Shown here: positions 17,219-26,802 of the stretch, in pieces
Position numbering within the stretch: the first letter of the stretch is position 1
How the letters are laid out: every line of letters starts with the position of its first letter
Assembly (NCBI GenBank): GCA_017559845.1
Contig: JAFYQQ010000052.1
Span: forward strand, 1 to 64,000
DNA from: Bacteroidaceae bacterium
Lineage (GTDB): Bacteria > Bacteroidota > Bacteroidia > Bacteroidales > Bacteroidaceae
Direction: 5' to 3'
Length of the DNA: 64,000 bases
Notes under the pieces: generated by a model
Databases searched by the model: none
What the model saw: the letters and a program-made list of their open reading frames with translations, nothing else
Told to the model about the DNA's origin: nothing
Program-made: the position numbers and the translations under genes

Positions 17219-20200
17219 TTATTTATTGTTCAGCACCACAATTTTTTGCGTCTTGGACACCTCCTTGGCGCTTCCGCTCTGGAGGGTGCAGCGATAGAGG
17301 TAGATGCCCGAGCCGAGACGTCCGCCCTGCAAGGTGGTGAGATTCCAGGGCACGGTGTAGAGGCCTGTGGGGGTGCTTGTGGTGGCGGTGTGGCTCCAGA
17401 GCTTGCGGCCGGAGAAGTCGAACACCTCCAGCGTGAAGGTGCAGTCGGCTCCGGGACGGTCATACGCCACCATGAAGGTGGTGCTTTCCACTGCGGGCTG
17501 GGGCGAGGCGGTGAGCTGCATGAGCTGGGGTTTGAGGCGCGAGTTGACCACGAAGTTGAGCGTGGCGGTGCTGGTGTTGTTGAGCACGTCCCAAGCGCGG
17601 AATGTGAGGCTGTGGGGGCCGTCCTGGAGCTGTGGCAGAGTGAAGCCCACGCTGCCGCGGGTGGGGTTGCCAAACTCGCCCTGATAGCCGCCGTTGAGGT
17701 TGAATGTGAGGTCGGCCCTTCCGTCCACACACAGGCTGAGGTCGTGGCCAATGCCGTTTCCGCTCACGTTCACTCCGCTCTCGTCCTCAAGCAGGGCGAT
17801 GAAGTGGGGCTGGCTGGGCACGGCATCGCCGTCCTGGAATTCCTCGTCGCCAAGGAAGGCCATGATGTCGGGGCCAATGGTGTCAGTGAGTTCGTGCTCG
17901 GCGGCAGAGAGGGTGAAGTTCTCGGTGTATCCGTTGGCCTCGGTGGCGCGGTCGTCCGAGAGGGCATAGAAGACCATGCGTCCGGCACCGTCGTCATAAT
18001 GGATGTCCACGGGCACGGTGAAGGAGATGGAGAAGCGTCCCTGGCGCACGCTGTCCTTCACGTCGAAGAGCAGGCTGCTGCGGTCTGTGAAGGTGAAGGC
18101 GTTGGTGGCTCCGGCATTGTTGTTGCAGGTAACCTGGGTGGAGGTGTCATAGACACGGCAGGAAACCACGCCCTGGAAAGCGGAGAGCAACTGGCGGTCG
18201 GCACCGTTGACACGTCCGGAAACCCTTACGCGGGAACCGGCCTGCAGGCGGATGTCAGCGGCGGTGGCGGCTGGCTTGCCGTTGATGGAATCCACGACAA
18301 CGCGCTGCAGCGGTGCGCCGATGACCAGCGCGGGGTCGCCAAGCAGGGCATACTGGAGCTTGTTTTCCTTCTGGCTGGATTCGCCCGCCGTGATGATGGC
18401 GTTCTTGGCCAGACGGATGGCATCGCCCACGGTATAGCGCCTTCCCTTGCTGTCCGTGCCGAAGAGGTACTTCATGAAATAGAGGTTCATGGTGCGGTTC
18501 TGTATGGCATAGACGGTTCTGGTTGTGCCATAGAAGGCCAGGGCGGCGCCCGAGGGGTTGAGCACCGCCTCCTCGCCTATGTTGGGCGCGGTGCCGTCAA
18601 AGGGCATCACATCGCAGGCCGCCGTCACCCAAAGGGGGAGCGCCGTTCCGCGGAAGGCGGTGAAATCGTCCAGCTCCAGCACATATTCGTGGGACAGGGC
18701 GCTGGCATTGGCATGGCCGGTATAGTTCATCACCAGGGCGCCGTCTTCAACCTGTTTCCTCAAGAGGTTCTCCACCTCGGGATAGGTGTTGCTCTTGGCG
18801 GTGCTGACGCGGGTATAGGCATCCCACATGACCTTGCGCACCTCCATCTGCGGATTGGTGGTTTCCATCTGGTCGCAAACGTCGTCGGCATACTTCATGT
18901 GCTCGTTCTCGTCGCCGTCGTCGCCCATCATGCAAACCACGTTCTTCCATGCGCCGGCATGGCGGTTCTCCATGTAGGCAATGCACTTGTCCACCATGAC
19001 AGCGGCCTGCGCGGCCGTGGTCACGGGGAAGCGTCCAATGCCCAGGTCGGCCTTGTCGCTCAGCAGGTTGCCTCCCTCGCCGTCATCGAGCAGGCCGAAA
19101 TAGTCTTCCATGATGTAGCTTCGGGTATCGCTCATGCTGTTTTCGCTCTCGAAGCACAACAGATAGTCGTCGGTATCGGCAGCCCGCCATGCAGGGCTGA
19201 GCATGCGGTTGTCCCATGCGCAGTCGCCCATGAGAATGAGGTATCGGGGAGCCTCGTCCTTGCTGGAGGCGCGGTCGTAGAGCATCTTCATGAGACGGCG
19301 GTAGGCCGTGGCGTCGGGCGTGCCGCTGGAGAATTCGTTATAGACCTGGTCGGCACGCACCACAACGGAGCGAAGCCCGTCATGCGAGGCATGGGCATCG
19401 GCCAGACGCTGGGCCTGGGCGGTGAGCTTTCCGCTCGTGGGCACAATGATGACCATATCCAGGCTGTCCAGGGCATGGAGATTCTGGTTCTCCACCGCTC
19501 CCCTGGCCGTGGGTTGGGGGAAGGATGCGTATGAGGGGTCAAAGCATACAAAGCGTTCCTTGGGGTTGTCCACAACGGCGGTGAGGATGTCTCCGCTACG
19601 GGTTGTGGGAATCAGTTCTGCCGCGCGTCCTGGCGTGCCGATGCGCATAACCTGGCTTCCCTCTGGGGCTTCAATGCGGAAAGCCGACACGCCCGATCCG
19701 TTCTGACGGAAAGCCAGCTGCCCCTGCGAGAGCGCAAGGCGGCGGGTGTAATGGAGGCTCAGATAGTCGAGCCGGGCATCGTTGCCCGAGGTGCTGGAGA
19801 GGCGCACGGACCAATCGGCTCCTGCGGCATATTTGCTGACATCCGTGGTGCGGTTCACCGCCGTGGCATAGATGTACTTGCTTGTGGCGCTCAGCGTCTG
19901 CTCGGGCAGGGCGTTGCCATTGACGCTGGTCTTGAGCGTGGTGCGCGACTCTGCGCCGGCCGTGAAGGCCACGGTCAGCAATTCATTGCCCAGGGAATTG
20001 ACGGTGGTGAACTTGTACGTGCGGGAGCCTCCGCCTGAGAAATTCTGCGCGTCATAGAGATTGCGGCCAACGGTGAACCACGCAAAGTCGTCCTTTTCGT
20101 AAAGCAGATGGTCAGTGAAGGAATCGTAGGTCTGGCGCACGCTGCCAATGGGAGCCGGAGCTGTGGCCAGAGCAGAGGGGCTGTCGGCTTCGGTGAGGAA

Positions 20201-20932
20201 ATAGCACGCCTCGGTGGCATAGGGATTGAAGACACGCTCGTTGCCGTCCCAGTAGAGAAGTCCGTTTGCCCAGAAAAGCCAGTTGTCATGCGTGGCGTTG
20301 TAGTAGAGCGGCACTTCCTCCAGGTCTTCATAGACATTCTTCAGCGTCTCGTCAATGCGGTGTCCTCCATATCCGTAGAGGCGGACATTCTCGGGCTTGG
20401 AGAAGCCCATCTTGCGCAATGCCTGGCGTGTGAGCTGATGGATGCCGTCCTGGGTAACCGAAATCTTGACCCACTTGCCCGATGCCAGCACCGAAGAGGA
20501 TGTGGCGCTTGCGCGAGTCTTCCTTGCCGCCAATGACGTTTGGGGGAGGAGACGCGGTACAATGCGGATGCGCGCGCTCTGGAGCTTGTAATAGCGCTGG
20601 TTGCGGCACACCACGGGCACAAAGGAGATGTCCAGCATACCCTCGCCACGCTGTACGCCAATGCGGTGGTCCACCTTCAGCGTATCGGAGAGGGAATGGG
20701 CAAACTTCTTCGCCACCTCCGTCTCGGCGGCGGTAAGCTCGGTATACTGGGGATAGTCTATCTGCACGCTATAGGAGAAACGCCGGTAGTCCGTCTCCAG
20801 GGGAACCACCTCGGTATAAACCGGCAAGACCGAGTCTATACGCAGGACACTCCAGTCGAGCGTGGTGAATTCTTGTGCGCAAAGCCACAGGCTCTGCCAC
20901 ACGCATATCAATAGGATAAGATATCTTCTCAT
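17219..20932 (-). CDS. porU: Type IX secretion signal peptidase PorU (C25 peptidase)
   Basis: The 1237-residue surface protease removes C-terminal sorting domains and attaches cargo to A-LPS. A signal peptide (MRRYLILLICVWQSLWLCAQ) precedes a long beta-rich N-domain. A gingipain-like C25 domain follows, with catalytic His in NYTGHANAS (about residue 738) and Cys in TAACDVMPF (about 774). The C-terminus is a FlgD-like/sorting-type beta domain ending in SGIYLYRCTLQ...KIVVLNNK. The ATG at 20932 is preferred over a TTG nine bases upstream. Length is close to that of P. gingivalis PorU. Confidence 0.95.
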   Translation of the reverse strand: MRRYLILLICVWQSLWLCAQEFTTLDWSVLRIDSVLPVYTEVVPLETDYRRFSYSVQIDYPQYTELTAAETEVAKKFAHSLSDTLKVDHRIGVQRGEGMLDISFVPVVCRNQRYYKLQSARIRIVPRLLPQTSLAARKTRASATSSSVLASGKWVKISVTQDGIHQLTRQALRKMGFSKPENVRLYGYGGHRIDETLKNVYEDLEEVPLYYNATHDNWLFWANGLLYWDGNERVFNPYATEACYFLTEADSPSALATAPAPIGSVRQTYDSFTDHLLYEKDDFAWFTVGRNLYDAQNFSGGGSRTYKFTTVNSLGNELLTVAFTAGAESRTTLKTSVNGNALPEQTLSATSKYIYATAVNRTTDVSKYAAGADWSVRLSSTSGNDARLDYLSLHYTRRLALSQGQLAFRQNGSGVSAFRIEAPEGSQVMRIGTPGRAAELIPTTRSGDILTAVVDNPKERFVCFDPSYASFPQPTARGAVENQNLHALDSLDMVIIVPTSGKLTAQAQRLADAHASHDGLRSVVVRADQVYNEFSSGTPDATAYRRLMKMLYDRASSKDEAPRYLILMGDCAWDNRMLSPAWRAADTDDYLLCFESENSMSDTRSYIMEDYFGLLDDGEGGNLLSDKADLGIGRFPVTTAAQAAVMVDKCIAYMENRHAGAWKNVVCMMGDDGDENEHMKYADDVCDQMETTNPQMEVRKVMWDAYTRVSTAKSNTYPEVENLLRKQVEDGALVMNYTGHANASALSHEYVLELDDFTAFRGTALPLWVTAACDVMPFDGTAPNIGEEAVLNPSGAALAFYGTTRTVYAIQNRTMNLYFMKYLFGTDSKGRRYTVGDAIRLAKNAIITAGESSQKENKLQYALLGDPALVIGAPLQRVVVDSINGKPAATAADIRLQAGSRVRVSGRVNGADRQLLSAFQGVVSCRVYDTSTQVTCNNNAGATNAFTFTDRSSLLFDVKDSVRQGRFSISFTVPVDIHYDDGAGRMVFYALSDDRATEANGYTENFTLSAAEHELTDTIGPDIMAFLGDEEFQDGDAVPSQPHFIALLEDESGVNVSGNGIGHDLSLCVDGRADLTFNLNGGYQGEFGNPTRGSVGFTLPQLQDGPHSLTFRAWDVLNNTSTATLNFVVNSRLKPQLMQLTASPQPAVESTTFMVAYDRPGADCTFTLEVFDFSGRKLWSHTATTSTPTGLYTVPWNLTTLQGGRLGSGIYLYRCTLQSGSAKEVSKTQKIVVLNNK

Positions 20933-20982
20933 CAGAGGCAATGTTCTGTTTTATTCATTATCTTAACATGGTAAGGGCGGAG

Positions 20983-21600
20983 CTACTTCACGTTGAACTC
21001 CAAGAGTTTCTCGCCCTCAAGATAGCCTTCTATGTGGTCGTCTATGTGCACCTGCCCCACTCCGGCCGGCGTTCCGGTGAAGATGAGGTCGCCGGTCTTC
21101 AGCGTAAAGAACTGGCTGATGTAGCTCACCAGCTTGTCTACGTGGTGTAGCATGTCGGCTGTGTGTCCCTGCTGCACCGTGTTGCCATTGATGCAGAGGT
21201 GAAAATGGAGGTCCTGTATGCTGCGGAAACGGCTCACGGGAACGAAAGTGCCCACTACGGCCGAACCGTCGAATCCCTTGCACAGGTCCCAGGGCAATCC
21301 CTTGGCGCACAACTGCTTCTGGAGGTCGCGGGCGGTGAAGTCAATTCCCACCGTAATCTCGTCGTAATAGCGATGGGCGAAACGCTCGGAGATGCTGCGC
21401 CCCAGATGGCTAATCCTGACCACAAGCTCCGTCTCGTATTCGCACTGGCTGGTGTATGACGGGATAAAGAACGGTTTTCCTCCGCTCAGCAAGGCAGAGT
21501 CGGCCTTTGTGAAGACCACCGGCTCTTCTGTATATAATAACGTATTATGCAGTTCTTTATTGTGTGCGGCATAGTTCATGCCAATTCCAAATATCTTCAT
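20983..21600 (-). CDS. Fumarylacetoacetate hydrolase family protein
   Basis: The 205-residue protein matches small single-domain FAH enzymes (YcgM type): MKIFGIGMNYAAHNKE start, EPVVFTKADSALL, the acidic metal-binding CEYETELVVRI, and LKTGDLIFTGTPAGVG near the end. These enzymes hydrolyse or decarboxylate beta-diketo acids such as acylpyruvates. The precise substrate is unknown. It lies 50 bp upstream of porU and 69 bp downstream of the GH32-like gene on the same strand. Confidence 0.9.
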   Translation of the reverse strand: MKIFGIGMNYAAHNKELHNTLLYTEEPVVFTKADSALLSGGKPFFIPSYTSQCEYETELVVRISHLGRSISERFAHRYYDEITVGIDFTARDLQKQLCAKGLPWDLCKGFDGSAVVGTFVPVSRFRSIQDLHFHLCINGNTVQQGHTADMLHHVDKLVSYISQFFTLKTGDLIFTGTPAGVGQVHIDDHIEGYLEGEKLLEFNVK

Positions 21601-21669
21601 CTTGTAAAATTATTTTTTATGTGTGCTGTCTTTTATTGGGGGTATACGGGGGAGGTTTGTGCCTGCGCT

Positions 21670-23703
21670 CTAGTTTTCTGCGGATTTGAGCGGAGCAAGG
21701 CAGACGTTCTCCAGCATGGCGTTCTGCGGGACAAGGCGCAGGATGCTGGTTTCCAGGCCACCACGGTAGGAAATCATGGTTCTGCGTCCGCCAATCTCCA
21801 CATCCACGAGCGAGCCGCCCAGTTTGTCTGTCTGTTTCACAATTATCCTTACCGGACAGCGTGGCTCGTCGCACGCAATCCCTTCAATGGCGTAGTTGCC
21901 GGCATGGTGGGGTTTTGCACCCTCGCGCACGGTCTTTTCGCGGTTGGCGGGATTGTCGGCAAACTGCGCCCTGCCCTCCTCCATATCCATGCTCCACCAA
22001 GTGGCGGACTTTGCGCCCTGGCGCGGGCGGAGCTGCAGGTCAATCTTGGCAGAGGACGACTTCGCCACCACGTCAAAGGTCAGCAGGAAAGACGCTCCGT
22101 CCGTGGCAAACTCCTTTGCTCCGCCCAGGCTCTTCTCCAGAACGCGCATTCGGGAGGTCTGCGGCATCAGTTCGGGCATCCAGCGGGATTCCAGGCGTCC
22201 GTCGGCACACTGCATCAGCTCGCGCACCACAAGCGCACCGCCCCAATGGCCCGCCACTTGAACCCATCCTGCCATCAGCCTGCGGCCGTCCATCACCTCC
22301 GTTACACAAGGCACACTCAAGCCGTCGTAGATGTCTTGTCCCAAGGCTATGAGGTCATCGGTTCCCTGGGCCGACTTTCTCCACATTTGCGTGAAGCCGC
22401 CGATGATGTATTCATATTCTCCCCAGGGGAAGGAGAAAGTGCAGTCGCCACCCAAAGGGAAATTCTCGTCCACGCAGCGCCACGGGCCGTCCGGACGATC
22501 GGCTTTCCATGTGCCGCGCGCCCCGTAGCTGGCAAACATCACCAGTGTGCCGTCGGGCAAGGTGCTTATTGAGGGATTCTCGCAGGGATGGAACAGGACA
22601 TTACTCTTGCGGAAACGAGAAACACCATCGGTACAAACCGCATAGGTGGAACCGGCTGGAGGGGTCTGCAGGGTATCCATCAGCACCGCCGATGTGTGGC
22701 CGTCCTGCTCGTAGCGCTTCCATTGCGCGGCAAGCGTCTGTCTGGCCTTGGCGGTGATTCGGGTGCTGTGCAGACCATAGCTCAGATACAGGGAATCGCC
22801 ATAGACAAAGGGCGTTCCCGTGCCCAAGGTCTGCCATTTATATTCCAGGGGAACGGCAGCTTCGTGGGCCGTCCATGTCTTGAAGTCGGCGGTGGAAAGA
22901 TGCTCGAAATAATGTCCGCCACGTCCCAGTTTGCTTCTGTGGCCGCGACGGTCGTAGAGATAGAAGATGTGGTATCGTCCGCCAAACCAGCAGGTTGCCA
23001 CATCGCCCATCCAGGCATTGTGTCCTTCGGGGATGAAATATTGCAGTTCAGACCTCATCTCCTTTCCGCCCTTTACTTGTGCAGTTCCGGCGGAATTGTC
23101 CAGAGCGGCATAGGATACGCTGCGTGCATCCCTGTGCCAACGTGTAAAACGCTCTGCCGAGGGATAGCCCAGGACAAAGTCGTTGTCGGCCAACATTCCG
23201 TCCACATAAAGCGTAAAGGCTATACCGGTATAGTTCAACACAATCTGATGCCGTCCCCAAGGCTTCTTCAGCATGGCAAGCGGCGCACCAATGCGGAACG
23301 TGCCCGATGCGCCGGCATCGTCGACCATACACATCTGCAAAGTGGCCTTCACCACCGGCACACGACCGTCGGCAAGGGGAAAGGCGGCATAGTTCTGCCC
23401 GTCGTTCTCGCCGGGTTGCTGCCAACGGAGGGAGACGGACAGCACATCGTCAATGGCAAGAATCTCGCCGTCAGAAAAATCGGGTTGGAAGTCTGCCGTA
23501 AAACTCAGGCAGAAGCCCTCCTCAAAAGACGCGTCGGCACGCAGCGCACCTTCGCTTTCCTGTCCCTTCAGCTCGGCAAAGGGGTGCTCAAGAGAGAATT
23601 TATAATTAGGACGATTGGTAACGACATGCGCTCCCCTGCCCCACGATGCGAGACACAGCGTCCAAAAGAAAACACAATATAAAAAATGGCGTTTATTCCT
23701 CAT
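21670..23703 (-). CDS. GH32-like secreted glycosidase with N-terminal lectin-like domain
   Basis: The 677-residue exported protein has a signal peptide (about 1-24), a beta-sandwich (roughly 30-190, FSLEHPFAEL...SFEEGFCLSF) and a five-bladed propeller of the GH32/clan J type. WMGDVATCWFGGRYHIFYLY replaces the classical WMNDPNG but keeps the Asp nucleophile position. PCENPSISTLPDG stands where RDP is expected, and LGGDCTFSF where the EC acid/base lies. It resembles an uncharacterised Bacteroidetes GH32 branch rather than known levanases. A beta-fructosidase-like role is a guess. No SusC/SusD pair is nearby. Confidence 0.72.
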   Translation of the reverse strand: MRNKRHFLYCVFFWTLCLASWGRGAHVVTNRPNYKFSLEHPFAELKGQESEGALRADASFEEGFCLSFTADFQPDFSDGEILAIDDVLSVSLRWQQPGENDGQNYAAFPLADGRVPVVKATLQMCMVDDAGASGTFRIGAPLAMLKKPWGRHQIVLNYTGIAFTLYVDGMLADNDFVLGYPSAERFTRWHRDARSVSYAALDNSAGTAQVKGGKEMRSELQYFIPEGHNAWMGDVATCWFGGRYHIFYLYDRRGHRSKLGRGGHYFEHLSTADFKTWTAHEAAVPLEYKWQTLGTGTPFVYGDSLYLSYGLHSTRITAKARQTLAAQWKRYEQDGHTSAVLMDTLQTPPAGSTYAVCTDGVSRFRKSNVLFHPCENPSISTLPDGTLVMFASYGARGTWKADRPDGPWRCVDENFPLGGDCTFSFPWGEYEYIIGGFTQMWRKSAQGTDDLIALGQDIYDGLSVPCVTEVMDGRRLMAGWVQVAGHWGGALVVRELMQCADGRLESRWMPELMPQTSRMRVLEKSLGGAKEFATDGASFLLTFDVVAKSSSAKIDLQLRPRQGAKSATWWSMDMEEGRAQFADNPANREKTVREGAKPHHAGNYAIEGIACDEPRCPVRIIVKQTDKLGGSLVDVEIGGRRTMISYRGGLETSILRLVPQNAMLENVCLAPLKSAEN

Positions 23704-23755
23704 TTTTCTTCGTATTTAAAGCGACAACTTTCCTGTCTTTTTATTCCAAGTTATG

Positions 23756-23763
23756 CAAAATTA
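23756..23763 (-). promoter_or_regulatory. -7 element for the GH32-like / FAH / porUV genes
   Basis: TAATTTTG followed by CA on the minus strand; predicted start near 23746 and a leader of about 43 nt. Confidence 0.65.
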
Positions 23764-23869
23764 GCATTTTCCGCCAAAACGAACGGCCAAAGCAACGCAC
23801 TTTTGTGGTTTCTTGCGCCAAATTCGTTCTTATAGCATGAATTTCACAGATTTGCGCTTCTGCTACACC

Positions 23870-24346
23870 TTATACACAATACATATCCGCCTCGCCCTTG
23901 CGTTGCAAACTGCGGCGGCGCTCGGTGGGCGTGCAGTTGTACCTCTTGCGGAACAACAAACAGAGATTCTGCTGCGTGTTAGCCCCACAACGCCTTGCCA
24001 CCTCACTGACAGGCATTGACGTGTAGCGCAACAAGTCATCGGCCAGACGGAAGAGAATTTCGTGGAACAAATCAGTAGACGTCATACCCGTCAGTATGCG
24101 GCACAACCCCGCGAAGTCGGGCCTGGACACACCATTCTGTTCGGTAAAACTCATAAGCGAGAAAATATTGTCCGAGCCGATATAGCGCATGTAGGCGTCA
24201 AACACTTTCACACCTGTGGGGTTCAGATTTCTATCTGTCGGCACATAGCTAACCTTTCCCGTGTTTGTATCGAATACGCGGCGGCCTTTGAACGGCGAAA
24301 TGTAAACGTCGTCCACCGTAAATTGGGGTTTCATCAGTCTGTCCAT
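23870..24346 (-). CDS. AraC-type helix-turn-helix regulator (short)
   Basis: The 158-residue protein has an N-terminal segment of unknown type (FTVDDVYISPFKGRRVFDTN) and a C-terminal AraC-like double-HTH region: DLFHEILFRLADDLLRYTS, PVSEVARRCGANTQQNLCLLFRKRYNCTPTERRR. No ligand-binding domain is recognisable. The start at 24346 is favoured because a TACTTTTG promoter lies at 24371-24378, inside any longer version. Seven 41-bp repeats lie just upstream of that promoter and could be its own operators. Confidence 0.78.
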   Translation of the reverse strand: MDRLMKPQFTVDDVYISPFKGRRVFDTNTGKVSYVPTDRNLNPTGVKVFDAYMRYIGSDNIFSLMSFTEQNGVSRPDFAGLCRILTGMTSTDLFHEILFRLADDLLRYTSMPVSEVARRCGANTQQNLCLLFRKRYNCTPTERRRSLQRKGEADMYCV

Positions 24347-24370
24347 AATCAATTTGCATGGTTTCAGCAG

Positions 24371-24378
24371 CAAAAGTA
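24371..24378 (-). promoter_or_regulatory. -7 element for the HTH regulator
   Basis: TACTTTTG on the minus strand; predicted start near 24364, 18 bp before the chosen ATG. Confidence 0.55.
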
Positions 24379-24430
24379 TACAAAACTTTTTACACATGCA
24401 AGGGGATATAATAAATTTATGAGACACCCC

Positions 24431-24717
24431 TTATCGGATCCCGTTTGCTCAGTAAATTGTAAGAAGTAGATTTATCGGCTCCCGTTTGCTCAATAAATTG
24501 TAAAGAGTAGATTTACCGGATCCCGTTTGCTCAATAAATTGTAAAGAGTAGATTTATCGGCTCCCGTTTGCTCAATAAATCTAGAAAAATTTATTTATCG
24601 GCTCCAGCTTGCTCGATAAATCGAAAAAAGTATATTTATCGGATCCCGTTTGCTCGGTAAATTGAGAAAAACATGTTTATCGGCTCCTGATGAACAGACA
24701 AATCAAAACAGCGGCAT
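24431..24717. repeat. Array of seven tandem 41-bp units upstream of an HTH gene
   Basis: TTATCGG(A/C)TCC begins at 24431, 24472, 24513, 24554, 24595, 24636 and 24677, an exact 41-bp period. The core CGG(A/C)TCCCGTTTGCTC and the following A/T-rich 20 bp are kept in the first six, and the last is degenerate. Units contain the inverted arms TTTATCG/CGATAAA, best in unit five. The period equals about four helical turns. The array lies between the tsf terminator and the HTH promoter. It is not CRISPR, because there are no variable spacers. Confidence 0.92.
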
Positions 24718-24734
24718 TGCGCTGAATGAGGAAT

Positions 24735-24770
24735 GAAAAAAGAGGATGCAACCTTGAATGGCTACATCCC
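24735..24770 (-). terminator. Intrinsic terminator of the rplM-rpsI-rpsB-tsf operon
   Basis: Minus-strand GGGATGTAGCC/GGTTGCATCC form an imperfect stem followed by TCTTTTTT, about 50 bp past the tsf stop. Confidence 0.75.
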
Positions 24771-24818
24771 CTATTCGTATTAGGTACGTTTTAAACAATC
24801 TGTTGTGTGAACAACGGA

Positions 24819-25811
24819 TTATTCAGAACGCAAAGTAAAGCGCTTGAAGTCGGTGATGGTCAAGTCCTTGTCAATTGACTGCAGGTAAGAAGCAACAGTC
24901 ATGCTCTTGTCCCAAATGTACTCCTGGCTCAACAGACAGCTCTCCTTCAAGAACTTGTTGAGACGGCCCATTGCGATGTTCTTGATCATCTGCTCGTTCA
25001 GGTTAGCAGCCTTCTCTGCAGATACGGTTGCGATGATTTCCTTCACCTTAACAACGTCTTCTGCGGTGATCCAGCCCTTGCCCTGGTTGCTCTCCATGTG
25101 ATCCTCAGAGTCGAAGTGTGCGGGGTTGTAACCAGCCTTCTTGATGGCTGCCTCAACTGCCTTCTGAACCTGCTCAGCCTTGGTCTTCTCAATGGCTACA
25201 GCCACTTCGTTGTCCTTAACTGACTGGGGAACACCGCTCTCGTCAATGGCAACGGGAGCTGCGCTGGCAATCTGCATGGCAATGTTCTTGCCTACGGTTG
25301 CGTCCTCGATAGCCTTGTTCAGCGCGAGCATGGTGCAAAGAGAATTGCGGCCCATGTGGTTGTAGGTGGCGATGAATTCGCTCTCGATAACATTGTATCC
25401 GTCGAGCTCCATCTTCTCACCGGTGATACCGCTACGCTCGGTTACAGCATCCTGGATGGTACCGTTACCCATGGGCAGAGCCTTAACCTCGTCCAGAGTC
25501 TTGCACTTGTTTGCAACAGCAGCATCAAGAATGGTCTGTGTCAGCGCCACGAAATCAGCGTTGTTGGCAACGAAGTCGGTCTCGCACTTCAGGGCGATGA
25601 TGGCACCGAAACCATTCTCAGCCTTCACGAGTACACAACCCTCAGAAGCCTCACGGTCGCTACGCTTTGCGGCTACAGCCTGACCCTTCTTGCGCAGGTA
25701 TGCAACTGCACCGTCCATATCCTCGCTCTCAGCCAGGGCCTTCTTGCAGTCAGCCAGACCAGCACCGGTCATCTCGCGGAGCTTCTTTATATCATTCATT
25801 GTAACTTCCAT
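24819..25811 (-). CDS. tsf: Translation elongation factor Ts
   Basis: The 330-residue guanine-nucleotide exchange factor for EF-Tu. It shows the UBA-like N-domain (IKKLREMTGAGLADCKKAL), RKKGQAVAAKRSDREASEG and the TDFVA motif of the core (CETDFVANNADFVALT). The first ATG (25811, MEVTMNDIKK) matches the N-terminus usual in Bacteroidales. It follows rpsB by 40 bp, the nearly universal pairing. Confidence 0.97.
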   Translation of the reverse strand: MEVTMNDIKKLREMTGAGLADCKKALAESEDMDGAVAYLRKKGQAVAAKRSDREASEGCVLVKAENGFGAIIALKCETDFVANNADFVALTQTILDAAVANKCKTLDEVKALPMGNGTIQDAVTERSGITGEKMELDGYNVIESEFIATYNHMGRNSLCTMLALNKAIEDATVGKNIAMQIASAAPVAIDESGVPQSVKDNEVAVAIEKTKAEQVQKAVEAAIKKAGYNPAHFDSEDHMESNQGKGWITAEDVVKVKEIIATVSAEKAANLNEQMIKNIAMGRLNKFLKESCLLSQEYIWDKSMTVASYLQSIDKDLTITDFKRFTLRSE

Positions 25812-25851
25812 CGTTCTTATCTATTTTAAGTGGGTGATTGGAATATTAAAA

Positions 25852-26646
25852 TTACTCTGCTGCCTCAGCTACAGGAGCTTCCTCGCGTGCCTTACCGCCA
25901 CGCTTGCCCTTCTTGGGCTGCTCAGCCTCGCCAGCTGCCTCCATGTCAACACGCTCAGCCTTACGCTCTTCCAAGCCTTCTGCAACAGCGCCACAGCAAG
26001 CGTCGAGAATTACCTCGATGCTCTTGCTTGCATCGTCATTTGCGGGAATAACGAAGTCGATGTTGTCGGGGTTAGAGTTGGTGTCAACAATACCGAATAC
26101 GGGGATACCCAGACGGTTAGCCTCGCGTACGGCAATGTGCTCCTTCATTACGTCTACTACGAACAGAGCTGCGGGCAGACGGGTCAGGTCAGCGATAGAA
26201 CCGAGGTTCTTCTCCAACTTGGCGCGCTGACGGCTTACCTGAAGGATTTCGCGCTTGCTGAGGTTGCTGAAAGTACCATCGGCAACGAGTTTGTCAATAT
26301 TGGCCATTTTCTTCACAGCCTTACGGATTGTGGGGAAGTTGGTCAGCATACCGCCGGGCCAGCGCTCAATCACATAGGGCATGTTTACAGAAGTTGCCTT
26401 GTCTGCAACAATCTGCTTTGCTTGTTTCTTAGTTGCAACAAACAGAATCTTCTTTCCGCTCTTGGCAATCTGCTTCATAGCCTCTGCAGCCTCTTCAACC
26501 TTAGCTGCGGTCTTGTGCAGGTCCAGGATATGAATGCCATTACGCTCCATGAAGATATAGGGAGCCATTGCGGGATTCCATTTTCTCTTGAGGTGACCGA
26601 AATGACATCCGGCCTCCAACAGTGTATCAAAATTTGTTCTTGACAT
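25852..26646 (-). CDS. rpsB: Ribosomal protein uS2
   Basis: 264 residues: N-terminal NFDTLLEAGCHFGHLKRKWNP, the coiled-coil region, FVATKKQAKQIV, and the rear VPVFGIVDTNSNPDNIDF-type block. The Lys/Glu/Ala-rich tail (about 235-264, PKKGKRGGKAREE) is typical of Bacteroidales S2. It is cotranscribed with tsf. A 156-bp spacer separates it from rpsI. Confidence 0.97.
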   Translation of the reverse strand: MSRTNFDTLLEAGCHFGHLKRKWNPAMAPYIFMERNGIHILDLHKTAAKVEEAAEAMKQIAKSGKKILFVATKKQAKQIVADKATSVNMPYVIERWPGGMLTNFPTIRKAVKKMANIDKLVADGTFSNLSKREILQVSRQRAKLEKNLGSIADLTRLPAALFVVDVMKEHIAVREANRLGIPVFGIVDTNSNPDNIDFVIPANDDASKSIEVILDACCGAVAEGLEERKAERVDMEAAGEAEQPKKGKRGGKAREEAPVAEAAE

Positions 26647-26802
26647 TTTAATTTTCTTTTTTGTGTTTGTTTACCTTCTTTTTAATTCTATTTTTGTCTT
26701 TGTTTTAGAATCAATCCACGGGTAGGTTTCTGAAGGGCTTTTATGCCGCAATCAGGCGTCTCGTGAATTTAGATACTAAACTAAGCCGCTCGTTTCCACA
26801 AA

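Noticed and set aside
17246..19534. 762-codon frame on the plus strand opposite porU
   Set aside because: It lies wholly antisense to porU, has low-complexity Gly/Ala/His content and no known domain. It is explained by third-position GC bias of the real gene.
24431..24717. CRISPR array
   Set aside because: The whole 41-bp unit is repeated, including the A/T-rich half. There are no unique spacers and no cas genes nearby.
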